NCBI GenBank assembly: GCA_030592225.1
Contig: JAUVJT010000023.1
Span: 1 to 17,225, forward strand
DNA length: 17,225 nucleotides
Source of the DNA: Candidatus Stahliibacteriota bacterium
Lineage (GTDB): Bacteria > Hydrothermota > Tepidihabitantia > B3-TA06
Direction of reading: 5' to 3'
Below the pieces are notes generated by a model that saw nothing but the letters and a program-made list of their open reading frames with translations, ran no database searches and was not told the DNA's origin. How positions within the stretch are numbered: position 1 is the stretch's first letter; each line of letters begins with the position of its first letter. Below, one piece after another: positions 7,403 through 14,678 of this stretch. Made by a program: the position numbers and the translations under genes.

Positions 7403-7415
7403 CCTCCAGTTGGAT

Positions 7416-8096
7416 TTACTTGGTGAGCAGCTTGAACTTGCCGTCGCGTATCTTAAGGGTGCAGACCACGTCCTGGTAAAGGGAATCGTAGATGTCGGCG
7501 GGCGAAAGGTAGGTCTTGTTCTTCATATCGTTCACGAAGGCAACGTCCGCCCCGTGATACCATGCCGCGCCAACAAGCTCCGAGCAATGCCACTTATCTT
7601 TATCGTCCAGCCAGTTGCGTTCCTGAAAGAGCTTGCACAAAAAAGCAGGAATCTCCGGCAAACCGTCGGCCCGCAATACGAACGACAGATTGGACAGCAC
7701 GTCGTATGACTTGCCTATCTGCTTCTCGGCAAAATCAAGAGCTTTCCTTGCTTCCTCCTCGGTGACCGGACGAGCGTCAGGATGGCAAGGACGTCCCCAG
7801 GTAAGGGTCACGTTGGACTTGGCAAGGTAGAAGGAGCGCAAATCCCTGGACTCGACCTTGGGCCAGCCGGCATGAACAAACCGCCACGCATGATCGTAAA
7901 GCGCCATGTGATAGTAAGAATTGTTAGTTACGAGGATAACCGCCGCGCCGAACACGCCGGTTATATCAATTACGTTCTCCCCGGCAATAAACAAAATATC
8001 CCCCCGCTGAATTACGGCTTTCCTGTTGCCCAGCCTGAGTTCATCCTGCCAGGGGTTAAGCTCACGTATCTGCGGTTTGGGAGAAAAGATACTCAT
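7416..8096 (-). CDS. YiiX/YebB-like permuted NlpC/P60 (papain-fold) hydrolase
   Basis: The 226-residue protein carries the circularly permuted papain/NlpC fold. RGDILF (31-36) starts the domain, a histidine lies in YYHMALY (H63) with a second at H75, and the presumed nucleophile C171 lies in WHCSELVGAAWY. In this superfamily members are peptidases, amidases or acyltransferases acting on peptidoglycan or lipids; the substrate here cannot be read from sequence. No signal peptide is visible. The ATG at 8096 overlaps the upstream stop by 4 bp (ATGA) and follows a purine-rich GAGAGGGGG SD. It is the last gene of a four-gene operon and ends near a hairpin. Confidence 0.8.
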   Translation of the reverse strand: MSIFSPKPQIRELNPWQDELRLGNRKAVIQRGDILFIAGENVIDITGVFGAAVILVTNNSYYHMALYDHAWRFVHAGWPKVESRDLRSFYLAKSNVTLTWGRPCHPDARPVTEEEARKALDFAEKQIGKSYDVLSNLSFVLRADGLPEIPAFLCKLFQERNWLDDKDKWHCSELVGAAWYHGADVAFVNDMKNKTYLSPADIYDSLYQDVVCTLKIRDGKFKLLTK

Positions 8097-8407
8097 TCGC
8101 CCCCTCTCTTCCCCGAAAACCATACCGTCACCTTCGCGTCCTTCATACCCCGCCTCCACTCCCCTTCTATCTTGAATTCGCAGCTCTCACCGGGGCGCAG
8201 CTTGCGATCGGTGAGGTGGAAAACATCCTCGATAAGCGATTTGCCTTTTGCGTCGAGGACTACGAGCTTAAGCTGCAAGTGAGGCAAGATGCAGGCAAGC
8301 AGATTTCCGGCTTTCCCCCGGACGCGAAAAAAATCCCGCAGGCGTTCAAAGGTTACGTCTTCTATTCGGCACGCATCCTCGTCCCACTCCTTGCATAACC
8401 TCGCCAT
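8093..8407 (-). CDS. Small FxLYD-like domain protein
   Basis: This 104-residue protein has no signal peptide. Residues 25-98 follow the pattern of FxLYD beta-sandwich domains: FRVRGKAGN, then LQLKLVVLDAKGKSLIEDVFHL, then LRPGESCEFKIEG, then KVTVWF. Such domains usually occur in extracytoplasmic proteins and are thought to bind partners; function here is unknown. GGAGGG lies just before the ATG (short spacing of 3-4 nt), only 9 nt after the protease stop. Its stop overlaps the YiiX-like start. Confidence 0.7.
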   Translation of the reverse strand: MARLCKEWDEDACRIEDVTFERLRDFFRVRGKAGNLLACILPHLQLKLVVLDAKGKSLIEDVFHLTDRKLRPGESCEFKIEGEWRRGMKDAKVTVWFSGKRGGE

Positions 8408-8416
8408 TAACCCTCC

Positions 8417-9211
8417 TTACTTGTCTTCAATCAAGGACGAAGCGTAGGCCCGCACCAGGGAATCGGCACGGGCGAGTGCATCATCAATAAACACTGCGGG
8501 GATTACCTCGTACAACCCGGAATGAATGACCAGGGTGTCGCCTGCACGTTCAGAAAGGGTACGCGCCACCTGGAAACTGCGGGCCATACCTATAAGATGA
8601 AGTCCCTGCCCCTTGTCCTCGGCTATCCAGGTGAATACCGGCGCCCCGCTTGATCCCAAATCAAGCACACCGTCAAGACGAATCAAGGAATCGGCCCGGT
8701 CAACCTGGGCAACCCTGGCAAAGGAAAGCCCTGCCGAGCCGGAATCTTGCCAGCCTAGCCCCAGAGGATACCCGGACGATACCGTCAGCATTCCCGGCCA
8801 AAGATCGTAAAAATTCTCAATGAAGCCGCAGGTAGATACGGCCTGAGGCAGCTTTGAAATGTCTTCTACGCCAATACCCAAAACTGCAACGTCGTGTTCT
8901 CGATCTTCAACCAGCAGGTAGGCGTCAAACGAGATCCCGTTGTTGTAAGCTATGAGGTGTTTGTTCCCGTTAACCACGTGGGCGTTCGACACCACGTACA
9001 TCCAATGGGGTCTATCTTCTGCAAAAGCAAAGAAACCGCTGCCAATAAAACTATCATTGGTATCGGCAAGTGCAACAACCCGTGAAGTCAGAAAACAAGC
9101 CTGTTCAGCGGGAAGGTGCCAGGCCAAAGGATTGAACCGCGCCGCCGATAAAAGCAACGGCAGGAATAAGAGAGTGCAGATTACGGAAAACGAGCGGCGC
9201 AAACTAATCAC
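8417..9211 (-). CDS. Exported trypsin-like serine protease (S1 fold)
   Basis: The 264-residue protein has a signal peptide (residues 1-23, cleavage near LLSAA). The chymotrypsin-fold triad is complete and correctly ordered: H78 in VSNAHVV, D107 in EHDVAVL, and S188 in GSSGAPVF, which is the GxSGxP motif of bacterial S1/HtrA-like proteases. No PDZ domain follows; about 65 residues after the serine contain an alanine-rich helix. It probably acts in the periplasm or at the surface. The GTG start at 9211 overlaps the end of the DUF4476 gene by 8 bp, with only a weak SD, so it is likely translationally coupled. Substrate unknown. Confidence 0.85.
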   Translation of the reverse strand: MISLRRSFSVICTLLFLPLLLSAARFNPLAWHLPAEQACFLTSRVVALADTNDSFIGSGFFAFAEDRPHWMYVVSNAHVVNGNKHLIAYNNGISFDAYLLVEDREHDVAVLGIGVEDISKLPQAVSTCGFIENFYDLWPGMLTVSSGYPLGLGWQDSGSAGLSFARVAQVDRADSLIRLDGVLDLGSSGAPVFTWIAEDKGQGLHLIGMARSFQVARTLSERAGDTLVIHSGLYEVIPAVFIDDALARADSLVRAYASSLIEDK

Positions 9212-9749
9212 CCTGGAGTTCGACTAAACCTTGCTTGAGCCGTTCCCGGTCGTCGGAGAAACTCACGTACTCGTACAAACGATAACCGTTCTGCGGATCA
9301 ACGATATGCGGATACAGCGCAAGTATGGCATCCACCTTATCATCGCCGAAAGCCACCTGCTCCGCTATTACGCCCACCTGGGCCACCGTGAACCAGTTTG
9401 AACGGGCAAACTCACGAATCATATCCACCTTGGTGTCGCTGAACGAAGCCTTTTGAAGAACCTGCACGAACACCTCAAGATCTTCATCCCGAATGGGTTT
9501 GGGTATGGTGTCATTGTCGGTAATCAACAGCCGCATCCGTTCCGCGGCCTCGTAAAGCTCGTCCACCTCGGCGGCGATACGCCTGCGCAGGGTGCGATTC
9601 TGCACGTCAAGGGTAAGTCGCATAAGATTATCCGCCGCCGCCTCGATATGAGCTATCTCACGGCGCAACGCGTTCGTGTTGGCCTGAGCCTCAACCGGAG
9701 TCAGCACTGCAAGAAAAACTAAGATAAAAAGCGTTAACTTGAACTTCAC
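9204..9749 (-). CDS. Exported DUF4476-domain protein
   Basis: The start is the GTG at 9749, with AAGGAGGA 4-5 nt upstream; an ATG at 9788 lies upstream of the predicted transcription start. The 181-residue product has a signal peptide (1-22), a charged helical/coiled-coil segment (26-75) and a DUF4476-like domain (about 85-178). The domain shows three SF/AF-x-D-x-K/R units at SFSDTK (102-107), AFGDDK (133-138) and SFSDDR (163-168), 30-31 residues apart. DUF4476 has no established biochemical role. It is the first gene of the operon with the serine protease, FxLYD-like and YiiX-like genes. Confidence 0.8.
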   Translation of the reverse strand: MKFKLTLFILVFLAVLTPVEAQANTNALRREIAHIEAAADNLMRLTLDVQNRTLRRRIAAEVDELYEAAERMRLLITDNDTIPKPIRDEDLEVFVQVLQKASFSDTKVDMIREFARSNWFTVAQVGVIAEQVAFGDDKVDAILALYPHIVDPQNGYRLYEYVSFSDDRERLKQGLVELQGD

Positions 9750-9773
9750 TATTTCCTCCTTGTAATTTAGAGA

Positions 9774-9801
9774 AGCATAGGGATACAAAGGTCGTTGTCA
9801 A
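9774..9801 (-). promoter_or_regulatory. Promoter of the protease operon
   Basis: On the minus strand a perfect TTGACA (9801-9796), a 16-bp spacer and TATGCT (9779-9774) give a leader of about 18 nt that holds the AAGGAGGA site. Its -35 is only 4 bp from the -35 of the plus-strand promoter. Confidence 0.6.
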
Positions 9802-9805
9802 CCAC

Positions 9806-9833
9806 TTGACTTGCAGCCCACAGCGAATAATAT
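9806..9833 (+). promoter_or_regulatory. Promoter of the 9839 gene, leaderless spacing
   Basis: TTGACT (9806-9811), a 16-bp spacer and TAATAT (9828-9833) are followed after 5 nt by the ATG at 9839. The GGAG at 9834-9837 is too close to the ATG to act as an SD site. Confidence 0.5.
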
Positions 9834-9838
9834 GGAGC

Positions 9839-10408
9839 ATGAAACGATTATTTGCCTTTTTGCTGGTGGGAGGACTAATAACAACGCTGGCCGCTGCGGA
9901 TCAACGCGAAGGCGCAGGCGGAGTAATTTTTGGCCCGGGATTCTCGTTCGCCCTGGGAGCACCGCAAGGCTGGATATTCGACACCCAATCCGCGCCCTCC
10001 ATAGGTTCCAGGGCTTTGATATACCCGGTGGGAACGAACCTTAACCATACCGAGGTTATAATCCATGCCAATACCATGCCCTTAAACGGACTCAGCCTTG
10101 AGAAATGGATACAGCAGGATATCAAGAGTCTTGCCGCAGAGTTCCCGGGCATAGCGCTCAATGAACTCCCCGACATTATCACCGTTGACTCCCTGACGGC
10201 CGTAATTCGGGAATTCAACCCCGGAGAAAGCAGCTACGGTCTGTACGAACGCGTGGCCTACATCGAAATGGGAAAAAACGTAGCCATAGTTTCACTCTCG
10301 GCGCAGAATGAGGAAGTCTACCAGGAATCTATTGACGCCTTTGAGTACGTGACAGGTGCATTCCGCACGCTAGGCAAAAAACTTATCCTTACCGAACCAC
10401 CTGGATAA
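9839..10408 (+). CDS. Exported protein of unknown function (PsbP/DcrB-like fold possible)
   Basis: The 189-residue product begins with a signal peptide (MKRLFAFLLVGGLITTLAAA) and is expected in the periplasm. The mature part (FSFALGAPQGWIFD, then EVIIHANTMP, then LEKWIQQDIKSL, then YERVAYIEMGKNVAIVSLSA, then AFEYVTGAFR) has the strand and helix pattern of PsbP/MOG1/DcrB-like proteins, but I recognise no specific family. ATG 9839 was chosen because it is the first codon of the signal peptide and sits 5 nt after the -10; an ATG at 9806 would begin inside the -35. It is divergent from the protease operon and 11 nt upstream of the CxxC protein gene. Confidence 0.75.
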   Translation: MKRLFAFLLVGGLITTLAAADQREGAGGVIFGPGFSFALGAPQGWIFDTQSAPSIGSRALIYPVGTNLNHTEVIIHANTMPLNGLSLEKWIQQDIKSLAAEFPGIALNELPDIITVDSLTAVIREFNPGESSYGLYERVAYIEMGKNVAIVSLSAQNEEVYQESIDAFEYVTGAFRTLGKKLILTEPPG

Positions 10409-10419
10409 ACCGCCTTTCC

Positions 10420-10827
10420 GTGGAAACCACCCTTTGCATCCGCAAAGACTGCTTTGCGAGCCTCAAGGTAGAAAGATCCCGTAAGGCAGGCGGGAATAAA
10501 ACCTGCCTGATTTGTCCAGTCTGTGCAAAAAAAACCGGATTCAAGTGGAAGAATTTCGAGAAAGCGCATCTGCAACTTAACCAGGGCTCGGCTTTTGACA
10601 AAGAACTCAAGAAACTGTTAGATGAAGCCTTCCCTGTTCAAAAGATAGACTCAATCATCCTGGGACGCAAGATGCCCATATTCCTTGAGTACACACTCGA
10701 TTTCTATTGTTCAAAGTGCGGCACCCCGTTTCGCATCTTCTTTGCCTTTCTGGAATCCGTTACGGGTGAAGGATACTACATGATTAAATCGGTTCTTTAC
10801 CCGCAGAAACAAGACATCCGCCCATAG
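10420..10827 (+). CDS. Hypothetical CxxC (zinc-ribbon-like) protein
   Basis: The 135-residue protein has two cysteine pairs, CPVC (32-35) and CSKC (97-100), that could form one zinc ribbon interrupted by about 60 residues, and an additional C29. No family is recognised. The start is uncertain: the GTG at 10420 has no SD and no later start precedes the first CxxC. The first 30 codons contain two inverted repeats. It follows the exported-protein gene by 11 nt and is probably cotranscribed with it. Confidence 0.6.
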   Translation: METTLCIRKDCFASLKVERSRKAGGNKTCLICPVCAKKTGFKWKNFEKAHLQLNQGSAFDKELKKLLDEAFPVQKIDSIILGRKMPIFLEYTLDFYCSKCGTPFRIFFAFLESVTGEGYYMIKSVLYPQKQDIRP

Positions 10828-11160
10828 CCTCCACAACCCAAAACAGCGCCATCCCCCAGGATGCTATCCGAGACCGACGCGAAGCGGCGATCAAAGGGTT
10901 TATAATCCGCAGATGACGCAGATTTTCGCAGATTAAAACTCCTTACAGTCGTTTTCCTTCGGTTGCATAAATCAACAACGAAAGAGAATCGAAAATTTGC
11001 GCAGATAAGGCACGTAGTTACGCATGTTACGTTATTCTCTCGGTTTTTCTCTGTACCCTATGAACGCAAAGCGTTCAAGGGGCAGGCCCTGTTCTTTGTG
11101 GTCTCTGTGGTTAAAATTCTTCCTCCAGAACAGGCTAACGCTGTATTTTCAGACAAGCTC
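10828..11160 (+). other. Repeat-rich spacer between convergent genes
   Basis: No supported gene is seen in these 333 bp. They hold the 10870-10898 repeat and three GCAGAT words at 9-10 bp spacing (10909, 10918, 10928), with a fourth at 11001. There is also a perfect hairpin TGAACGC-AAA-GCGTTCA (11061-11077) and a stretch with CTTTGTGG and CTCTGTGG (11094-11110). Similar simple motifs recur between genes of many uncultured bacteria (recollection, not checked). No clear T-tailed terminator is visible for either flanking gene. Confidence 0.5.
10870..10898 (+). repeat. Intergenic repeat, copy 2
   Basis: This is the partner of 7221-7249, identical at 28 of 29 positions and followed at once by TTTATAATCCG. 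It lies 42 bp after the stop of the CxxC protein gene. Confidence 0.75.
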
Positions 11161-11763
11161 CTATCGGATGAAAAGCATAAACATAACCGCAAAAGCGGCC
11201 ACGCCCAACATTGCCGACCCAAGGGCGCGGAACCAGTTGGCGTCGTAAACCTTGCGGGCGGCGATGTACAGAAGCACAGCCATCCACAACACGGGCAAGG
11301 TCAGGCGAATCATCTCTGCCCACACCGGCCACGGCGGAAATCCCCACTGCCCAAGGAACGGCGCAACAAAGGTCTCAGGTATCCAGATGAAGAAAAACCA
11401 GGGGATTATGAAGGCGAAAGCCGCAGGACCGAGGAAATCTGATGGCTTGCGCTTGCGGGTAAATATGTAGTTCCACAGGTGTATGACCCCGCCGGCAATA
11501 AGCCAGGAAAGGATGGCCCAGGGTATGGTGAAGAACGCCTGCCACAGATAGTACGATTCCTCACCAATAGGCAGGATTGGCGCAAACGCAGGCTTAAAAC
11601 CCGTCAGCCACAAAAGAATTGCGGTAATGGAGTAAAGCAGCGCGAAAATGACGATAGCCCAGAAACCAATTGCTGAGTTGCGTTCCTCGTAAAGCTGGTC
11701 TTCTGCCGCCTGGGCAGGCCTTACTATCCAGGACCAGGCGTAGGAAAAAACCTTGCCAAGCAT
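11161..11763 (-). CDS. Polytopic membrane protein (Yip1-like, uncertain)
   Basis: The 200-residue protein has an N-terminal cytosolic segment (WIVRPAQAAEDQLYEERN) followed by about five hydrophobic helices, near residues 32-54, 72-94, 110-130, 145-165 and 175-198. The general layout recalls Yip1-domain proteins, but no diagnostic motif is present. AAGGAGG lies 6-7 nt before the ATG, inside the end of the upstream PD40 gene; the two genes overlap by 1 bp (TAATG), so they form an operon. Confidence 0.7.
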   Translation of the reverse strand: MLGKVFSYAWSWIVRPAQAAEDQLYEERNSAIGFWAIVIFALLYSITAILLWLTGFKPAFAPILPIGEESYYLWQAFFTIPWAILSWLIAGGVIHLWNYIFTRKRKPSDFLGPAAFAFIIPWFFFIWIPETFVAPFLGQWGFPPWPVWAEMIRLTLPVLWMAVLLYIAARKVYDANWFRALGSAMLGVAAFAVMFMLFIR

Positions 11764-12674
11764 TACTTGCCTCCTTTGCAGTTCAGTATAAGAATCAGTT
11801 CCAACGAAGAGGATGTGTTCTCGTTAATCAGGTCATCATCAGATACTTCTTCGAGGACCTTCTCATCTCCTTCAACCCCGTCGTCTTCCATAGAGTTTTC
11901 ATAGCACGAAACCGAAGCGTAAAGATAAAGTTCACCATTGGGAGAAAAGGAAGGCGAACTCAGGAATATACCCTGCAAGCTCAAATCCAAGGTCTTAATG
12001 GCCTCAAAGGAAGCGGCCGGAGAAGTGCGTTCAGCATAGAGGAGTTCTCCCATGTAATTTAAGCCGACAAAGGTGAGTTCATCGGCTGAAAGCCAGCACG
12101 AAAGCACGTCTTCTCCCCAGGGCTGCTTAAGCAACTTCGGTTCGTAGAACCTTGCGGTCCGTTCATCGAACCCGGCAACCATGATGCCTTCGTCAGTGGT
12201 ATAGTAAAGATGCCCGCCATCGGCGCAGATAAAGGGATAGGATTCACCCGTGCTGTCGCTGTTGAGTTCTGTGAGTTTCCGAACGCCATCAAAGGGTTCC
12301 TTTAACGACCTTCTCTCAGCCATCCACAAGTCATTGTCATCCCAGGTACCGGTACGATTGCGAACGAACACCATACGAAGACCGTCGGCGCTAACAGTGG
12401 GCTGCATGTTATTGACGGAGTCGGGTATTTCATTGACTCCTCCGGCAAGGTGAACCGGCCCCTTCCAACGAGCCTTAAGTGAACGCCGCGCCCATCGGTA
12501 GAGAAGTTCACGACCCTTCTCATCTTCCATCCCGCAGACAAAGGTAAGACCATCAGGTGAAAGGTGACCGGGATTGGCGCCAATCGCCAGGGTATCTACG
12601 ATTTCAAAAGACGCGCATTCGCTCCCCGTCTGAGCGGGAAGCAGCCACATCAGAATAAACACGATGCAATTCAC
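11763..12674 (-). CDS. Exported PD40 (WD40-like) beta-propeller protein
   Basis: The 303-residue protein starts at a GTG (12674) with GGAGG 4 nt upstream and has a short signal peptide (MNCIVFILMWLLPAQTG). It has several PD40/TolB-type blades: GHLSPDGLTFVCG, QPTVSADGLRMVFVRN, YPFICADGGHLYYTT, CWLSADELTFVG and SPSFSPNGELYLYAS. Such propellers usually mediate protein or glycan contacts in the periplasm. A very acidic stretch (about 262-280, DDGVEGDEKVLEEVSDDD) precedes a short hydrophobic C-terminus. No enzymatic motif is seen. Confidence 0.8.
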   Translation of the reverse strand: MNCIVFILMWLLPAQTGSECASFEIVDTLAIGANPGHLSPDGLTFVCGMEDEKGRELLYRWARRSLKARWKGPVHLAGGVNEIPDSVNNMQPTVSADGLRMVFVRNRTGTWDDNDLWMAERRSLKEPFDGVRKLTELNSDSTGESYPFICADGGHLYYTTDEGIMVAGFDERTARFYEPKLLKQPWGEDVLSCWLSADELTFVGLNYMGELLYAERTSPAASFEAIKTLDLSLQGIFLSSPSFSPNGELYLYASVSCYENSMEDDGVEGDEKVLEEVSDDDLINENTSSSLELILILNCKGGK

Positions 12675-12702
12675 ACGTCCTCCAGATGATTGATTTGAGA
12701 GT

Positions 12703-12730
12703 AGTTTAATCGCTTTCTTTAAGGAGTCAA
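12703..12730 (-). promoter_or_regulatory. Promoter of the PD40/membrane-protein operon
   Basis: On the minus strand TTGACT (12730-12725), a 16-bp spacer and TAAACT (12708-12703) start directly after the stop codon of the upstream hydrolase gene. The predicted leader is about 22-25 nt and contains the GGAGG site. Confidence 0.55.
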
Positions 12731-13501
12731 CTATTCAGGGTGACCGGATACTTCGATGACGGGCGGTTCTTCGGTGCGGTGGATAATGAAGGCGCGTTTT
12801 GCAGACTGTGCCAAACGTATTGCACTTTGTTTGGAAAGATGCACCCGTCGCTCCATCTCGCCGCCCGGCTCGCGCAATGTGGCTTCTATCAGCAAGAGGT
12901 CAGCGTCTTTGATGTGCGGTTCAAGATTCGAGTCAAGCCCGCAGTCGCCGGTATAGACTACCTTCTGGTTGTTGCAGGACAGCGAGTAGCCCAAAGCGGG
13001 CATGGGCTTGCCTATCCCCCCTTTTTTGGTGCTGCCGCAGTGGATTACTGAAAACGGGGTGATAGCTACGTCGCCGAGCGCGGTATCTTCTCTCTCGCCA
13101 ACCTCCCGGCGGTCAATAGTAAACGGGATGGAATCCGGGTAGATATGCTCAAACGCCTCTATGATGAACCTGTCCTCACGCGTACCCCGGGGAACGATGA
13201 TGGAAAGCGGCGCTTGACGGCCAATCATTCGCAAAAAACCCAACACGGTATGCAGCCCGCCCACGTGATCAAAATGACCGTGCGATATAAGGATACCGCC
13301 GAGGTTGTCAAGAAACGAATGCTTGCGCCCCTGGTTTATTTCCCTCAAGACCAGGTCGCGTACCGTGCCGTCCCCGCAGTCCAGAAGCAGATAGAATCCC
13401 GAATCCAGGGACACGCAAATACCGGTGGACAACCCTGCCCGGGAAAAAAGCACCTGTACGCTCCAGCCGTCGCCGTGCCAGACGTAAGCGTTATTCTTCA
13501 T
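12731..13501 (-). CDS. Metallo-beta-lactamase-fold hydrolase (RNase Z/arylsulfatase-like)
   Basis: The 256-residue protein has the MBL signature HGHFDH (74-79) followed by VGG, an upstream LLLDCGDGT strand, a second metal-ligand aspartate in VVYTGDCG, and a later HLSKQSA motif resembling the RNase Z/PhnP-like branch. A dinuclear Zn2+ hydrolase is expected, cytosolic since there is no signal peptide. Substrate unknown; phosphodiester, sulfate ester or lactone are all possible. The ATG lies 1 nt past the stop of the upstream acyltransferase gene (TGATATG), so it is the last gene of a three-gene operon. Confidence 0.85.
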   Translation of the reverse strand: MKNNAYVWHGDGWSVQVLFSRAGLSTGICVSLDSGFYLLLDCGDGTVRDLVLREINQGRKHSFLDNLGGILISHGHFDHVGGLHTVLGFLRMIGRQAPLSIIVPRGTREDRFIIEAFEHIYPDSIPFTIDRREVGEREDTALGDVAITPFSVIHCGSTKKGGIGKPMPALGYSLSCNNQKVVYTGDCGLDSNLEPHIKDADLLLIEATLREPGGEMERRVHLSKQSAIRLAQSAKRAFIIHRTEEPPVIEVSGHPE

Positions 13502-13502
13502 A

Positions 13503-14678
13503 TCAGTACGGCCTTATTACGTAGGCCAGGAGGAAAGCGATGACCATTCCGGCTTGCACGATTTTCAGCGCCTTAAGGTTGCGTTTCTTGAGCCAGTGCC
13601 ATCCCCAGGTAAAGGCCACGGTCACCGCTGCCACCCCGATAAAGGAAAGCATCAGTCCGGGCAAACGCAGGGTGTTGTCAATTATTCTGCTCATGCCCGG
13701 CGCCAATACCGACCCGTAGACCAGGAGCAAATGAATAACGTAGACGATAAGCGATTCCTCGCTGAGGAAGAACGCCCCTTTGAGTTTTCGCGCCACTCCC
13801 CACTGCTCAAGGTACCAGCAAAACCCCATGAACGAGGTAACTACCCCGAGCCGGGCAATCATCTGGTCAGGCCGGTATCCCGGCGCGTACACAAAGTTCC
13901 ATTGCATGAGCGCTGCCAGACCGATACCTGCACCCAGAAGCGCAAGTCCTCCAATAATTACGACGTTCATCAACCTGCGCTCGTCGGCAATCTTGCCTGA
14001 GTCGGGAAAGATGATTCCCAGACACGCCCCAAGGAAGATATATCCCCACCAGGGGATGATGGTAAACTGCGATCCGTACTGGCGGGATATCCATGAGATG
14101 AGCGGCGCAGGCCCGGAAAGCTGCATGGTGCGGACTATGGGGGCGAAGACGAAAAATGCAATACCCAAAGGCAGCAAAAACCACAGCAGCCTGCGAGGCT
14201 TGCCGGCAAGCATGCACAACAGGTGCAGCAGGATGAGTCCCACCGCGATAACGTGCAGCACGTCCACCGCCGTCATCTTGGCCAACAGCCCGGAATCGAA
14301 CAGTTGGATGGTCTTGCGCAGGCTGAAAAAAGGCAGCCTCAGCCAGAATCCAATGAGGAGGAAGTAGAAATAGCGGCGCAAACGATGCCAGGTGCGGGAG
14401 CCGAATCGCTTGTAGGTATCCCAGCGGCGACGGGTAACTATCATAAAAATCATGCCCGCGCCGAACAGGAAGATGGATGCGGTAAATTTGTGAACAGATT
14501 CGTGCGCCTGCCAGAGAAAGCTCTTGGTAAACCCCGTGTCCACCAGAGCGCGAAACAGGTGTCCCTGCACCATCAAAAAGAGCGCGATGAGCCGGTAAAG
14601 GTCAACGAACAGCAGCCTTTCCCCTGGCTTGCGAAAACCCGGGGCGGGCGCTGAATCAACCGGAGTTTTCTGACTCAT
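13503..14678 (-). CDS. DUF1624/HGSNAT-like membrane acyltransferase
   Basis: The 391-residue protein is an integral membrane protein with about ten helices. The N-terminus after a Pro-rich cytosolic stretch reads RLLFVDLYRLIALFLMVQGH (21-40), matching the R-x-x-x-(V/I)D-x-x-R-x-x-A-x-x-x-M-x-x-x-H pattern of the DUF1624/heparan-alpha-glucosaminide acetyltransferase catalytic domain (D26, R29, H40). Members of this group move acyl groups across the membrane onto sugars. An acyltransferase-3 assignment is an alternative. ATG 14678 was chosen because AAGGA lies 5 nt upstream; the longer frame to 14798 runs through the preceding gene. It overlaps that gene by 23 bp. Confidence 0.75.
   Translation of the reverse strand: MSQKTPVDSAPAPGFRKPGERLLFVDLYRLIALFLMVQGHLFRALVDTGFTKSFLWQAHESVHKFTASIFLFGAGMIFMIVTRRRWDTYKRFGSRTWHRLRRYFYFLLIGFWLRLPFFSLRKTIQLFDSGLLAKMTAVDVLHVIAVGLILLHLLCMLAGKPRRLLWFLLPLGIAFFVFAPIVRTMQLSGPAPLISWISRQYGSQFTIIPWWGYIFLGACLGIIFPDSGKIADERRLMNVVIIGGLALLGAGIGLAALMQWNFVYAPGYRPDQMIARLGVVTSFMGFCWYLEQWGVARKLKGAFFLSEESLIVYVIHLLLVYGSVLAPGMSRIIDNTLRLPGLMLSFIGVAAVTVAFTWGWHWLKKRNLKALKIVQAGMVIAFLLAYVIRPY

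Noticed and set aside
10870..11120. CRISPR array or insertion sequence in the repeat-rich spacer
   Set aside because: Repeats are not regularly spaced with unique spacers of constant length, and no transposase or terminal inverted repeats are present.
13554..14654. Plus-strand frames opposite the acyltransferase gene
   Set aside because: The minus frame encodes about ten coherent membrane helices and a DUF1624 motif; the plus frames are polar, low-complexity translations of its complement.
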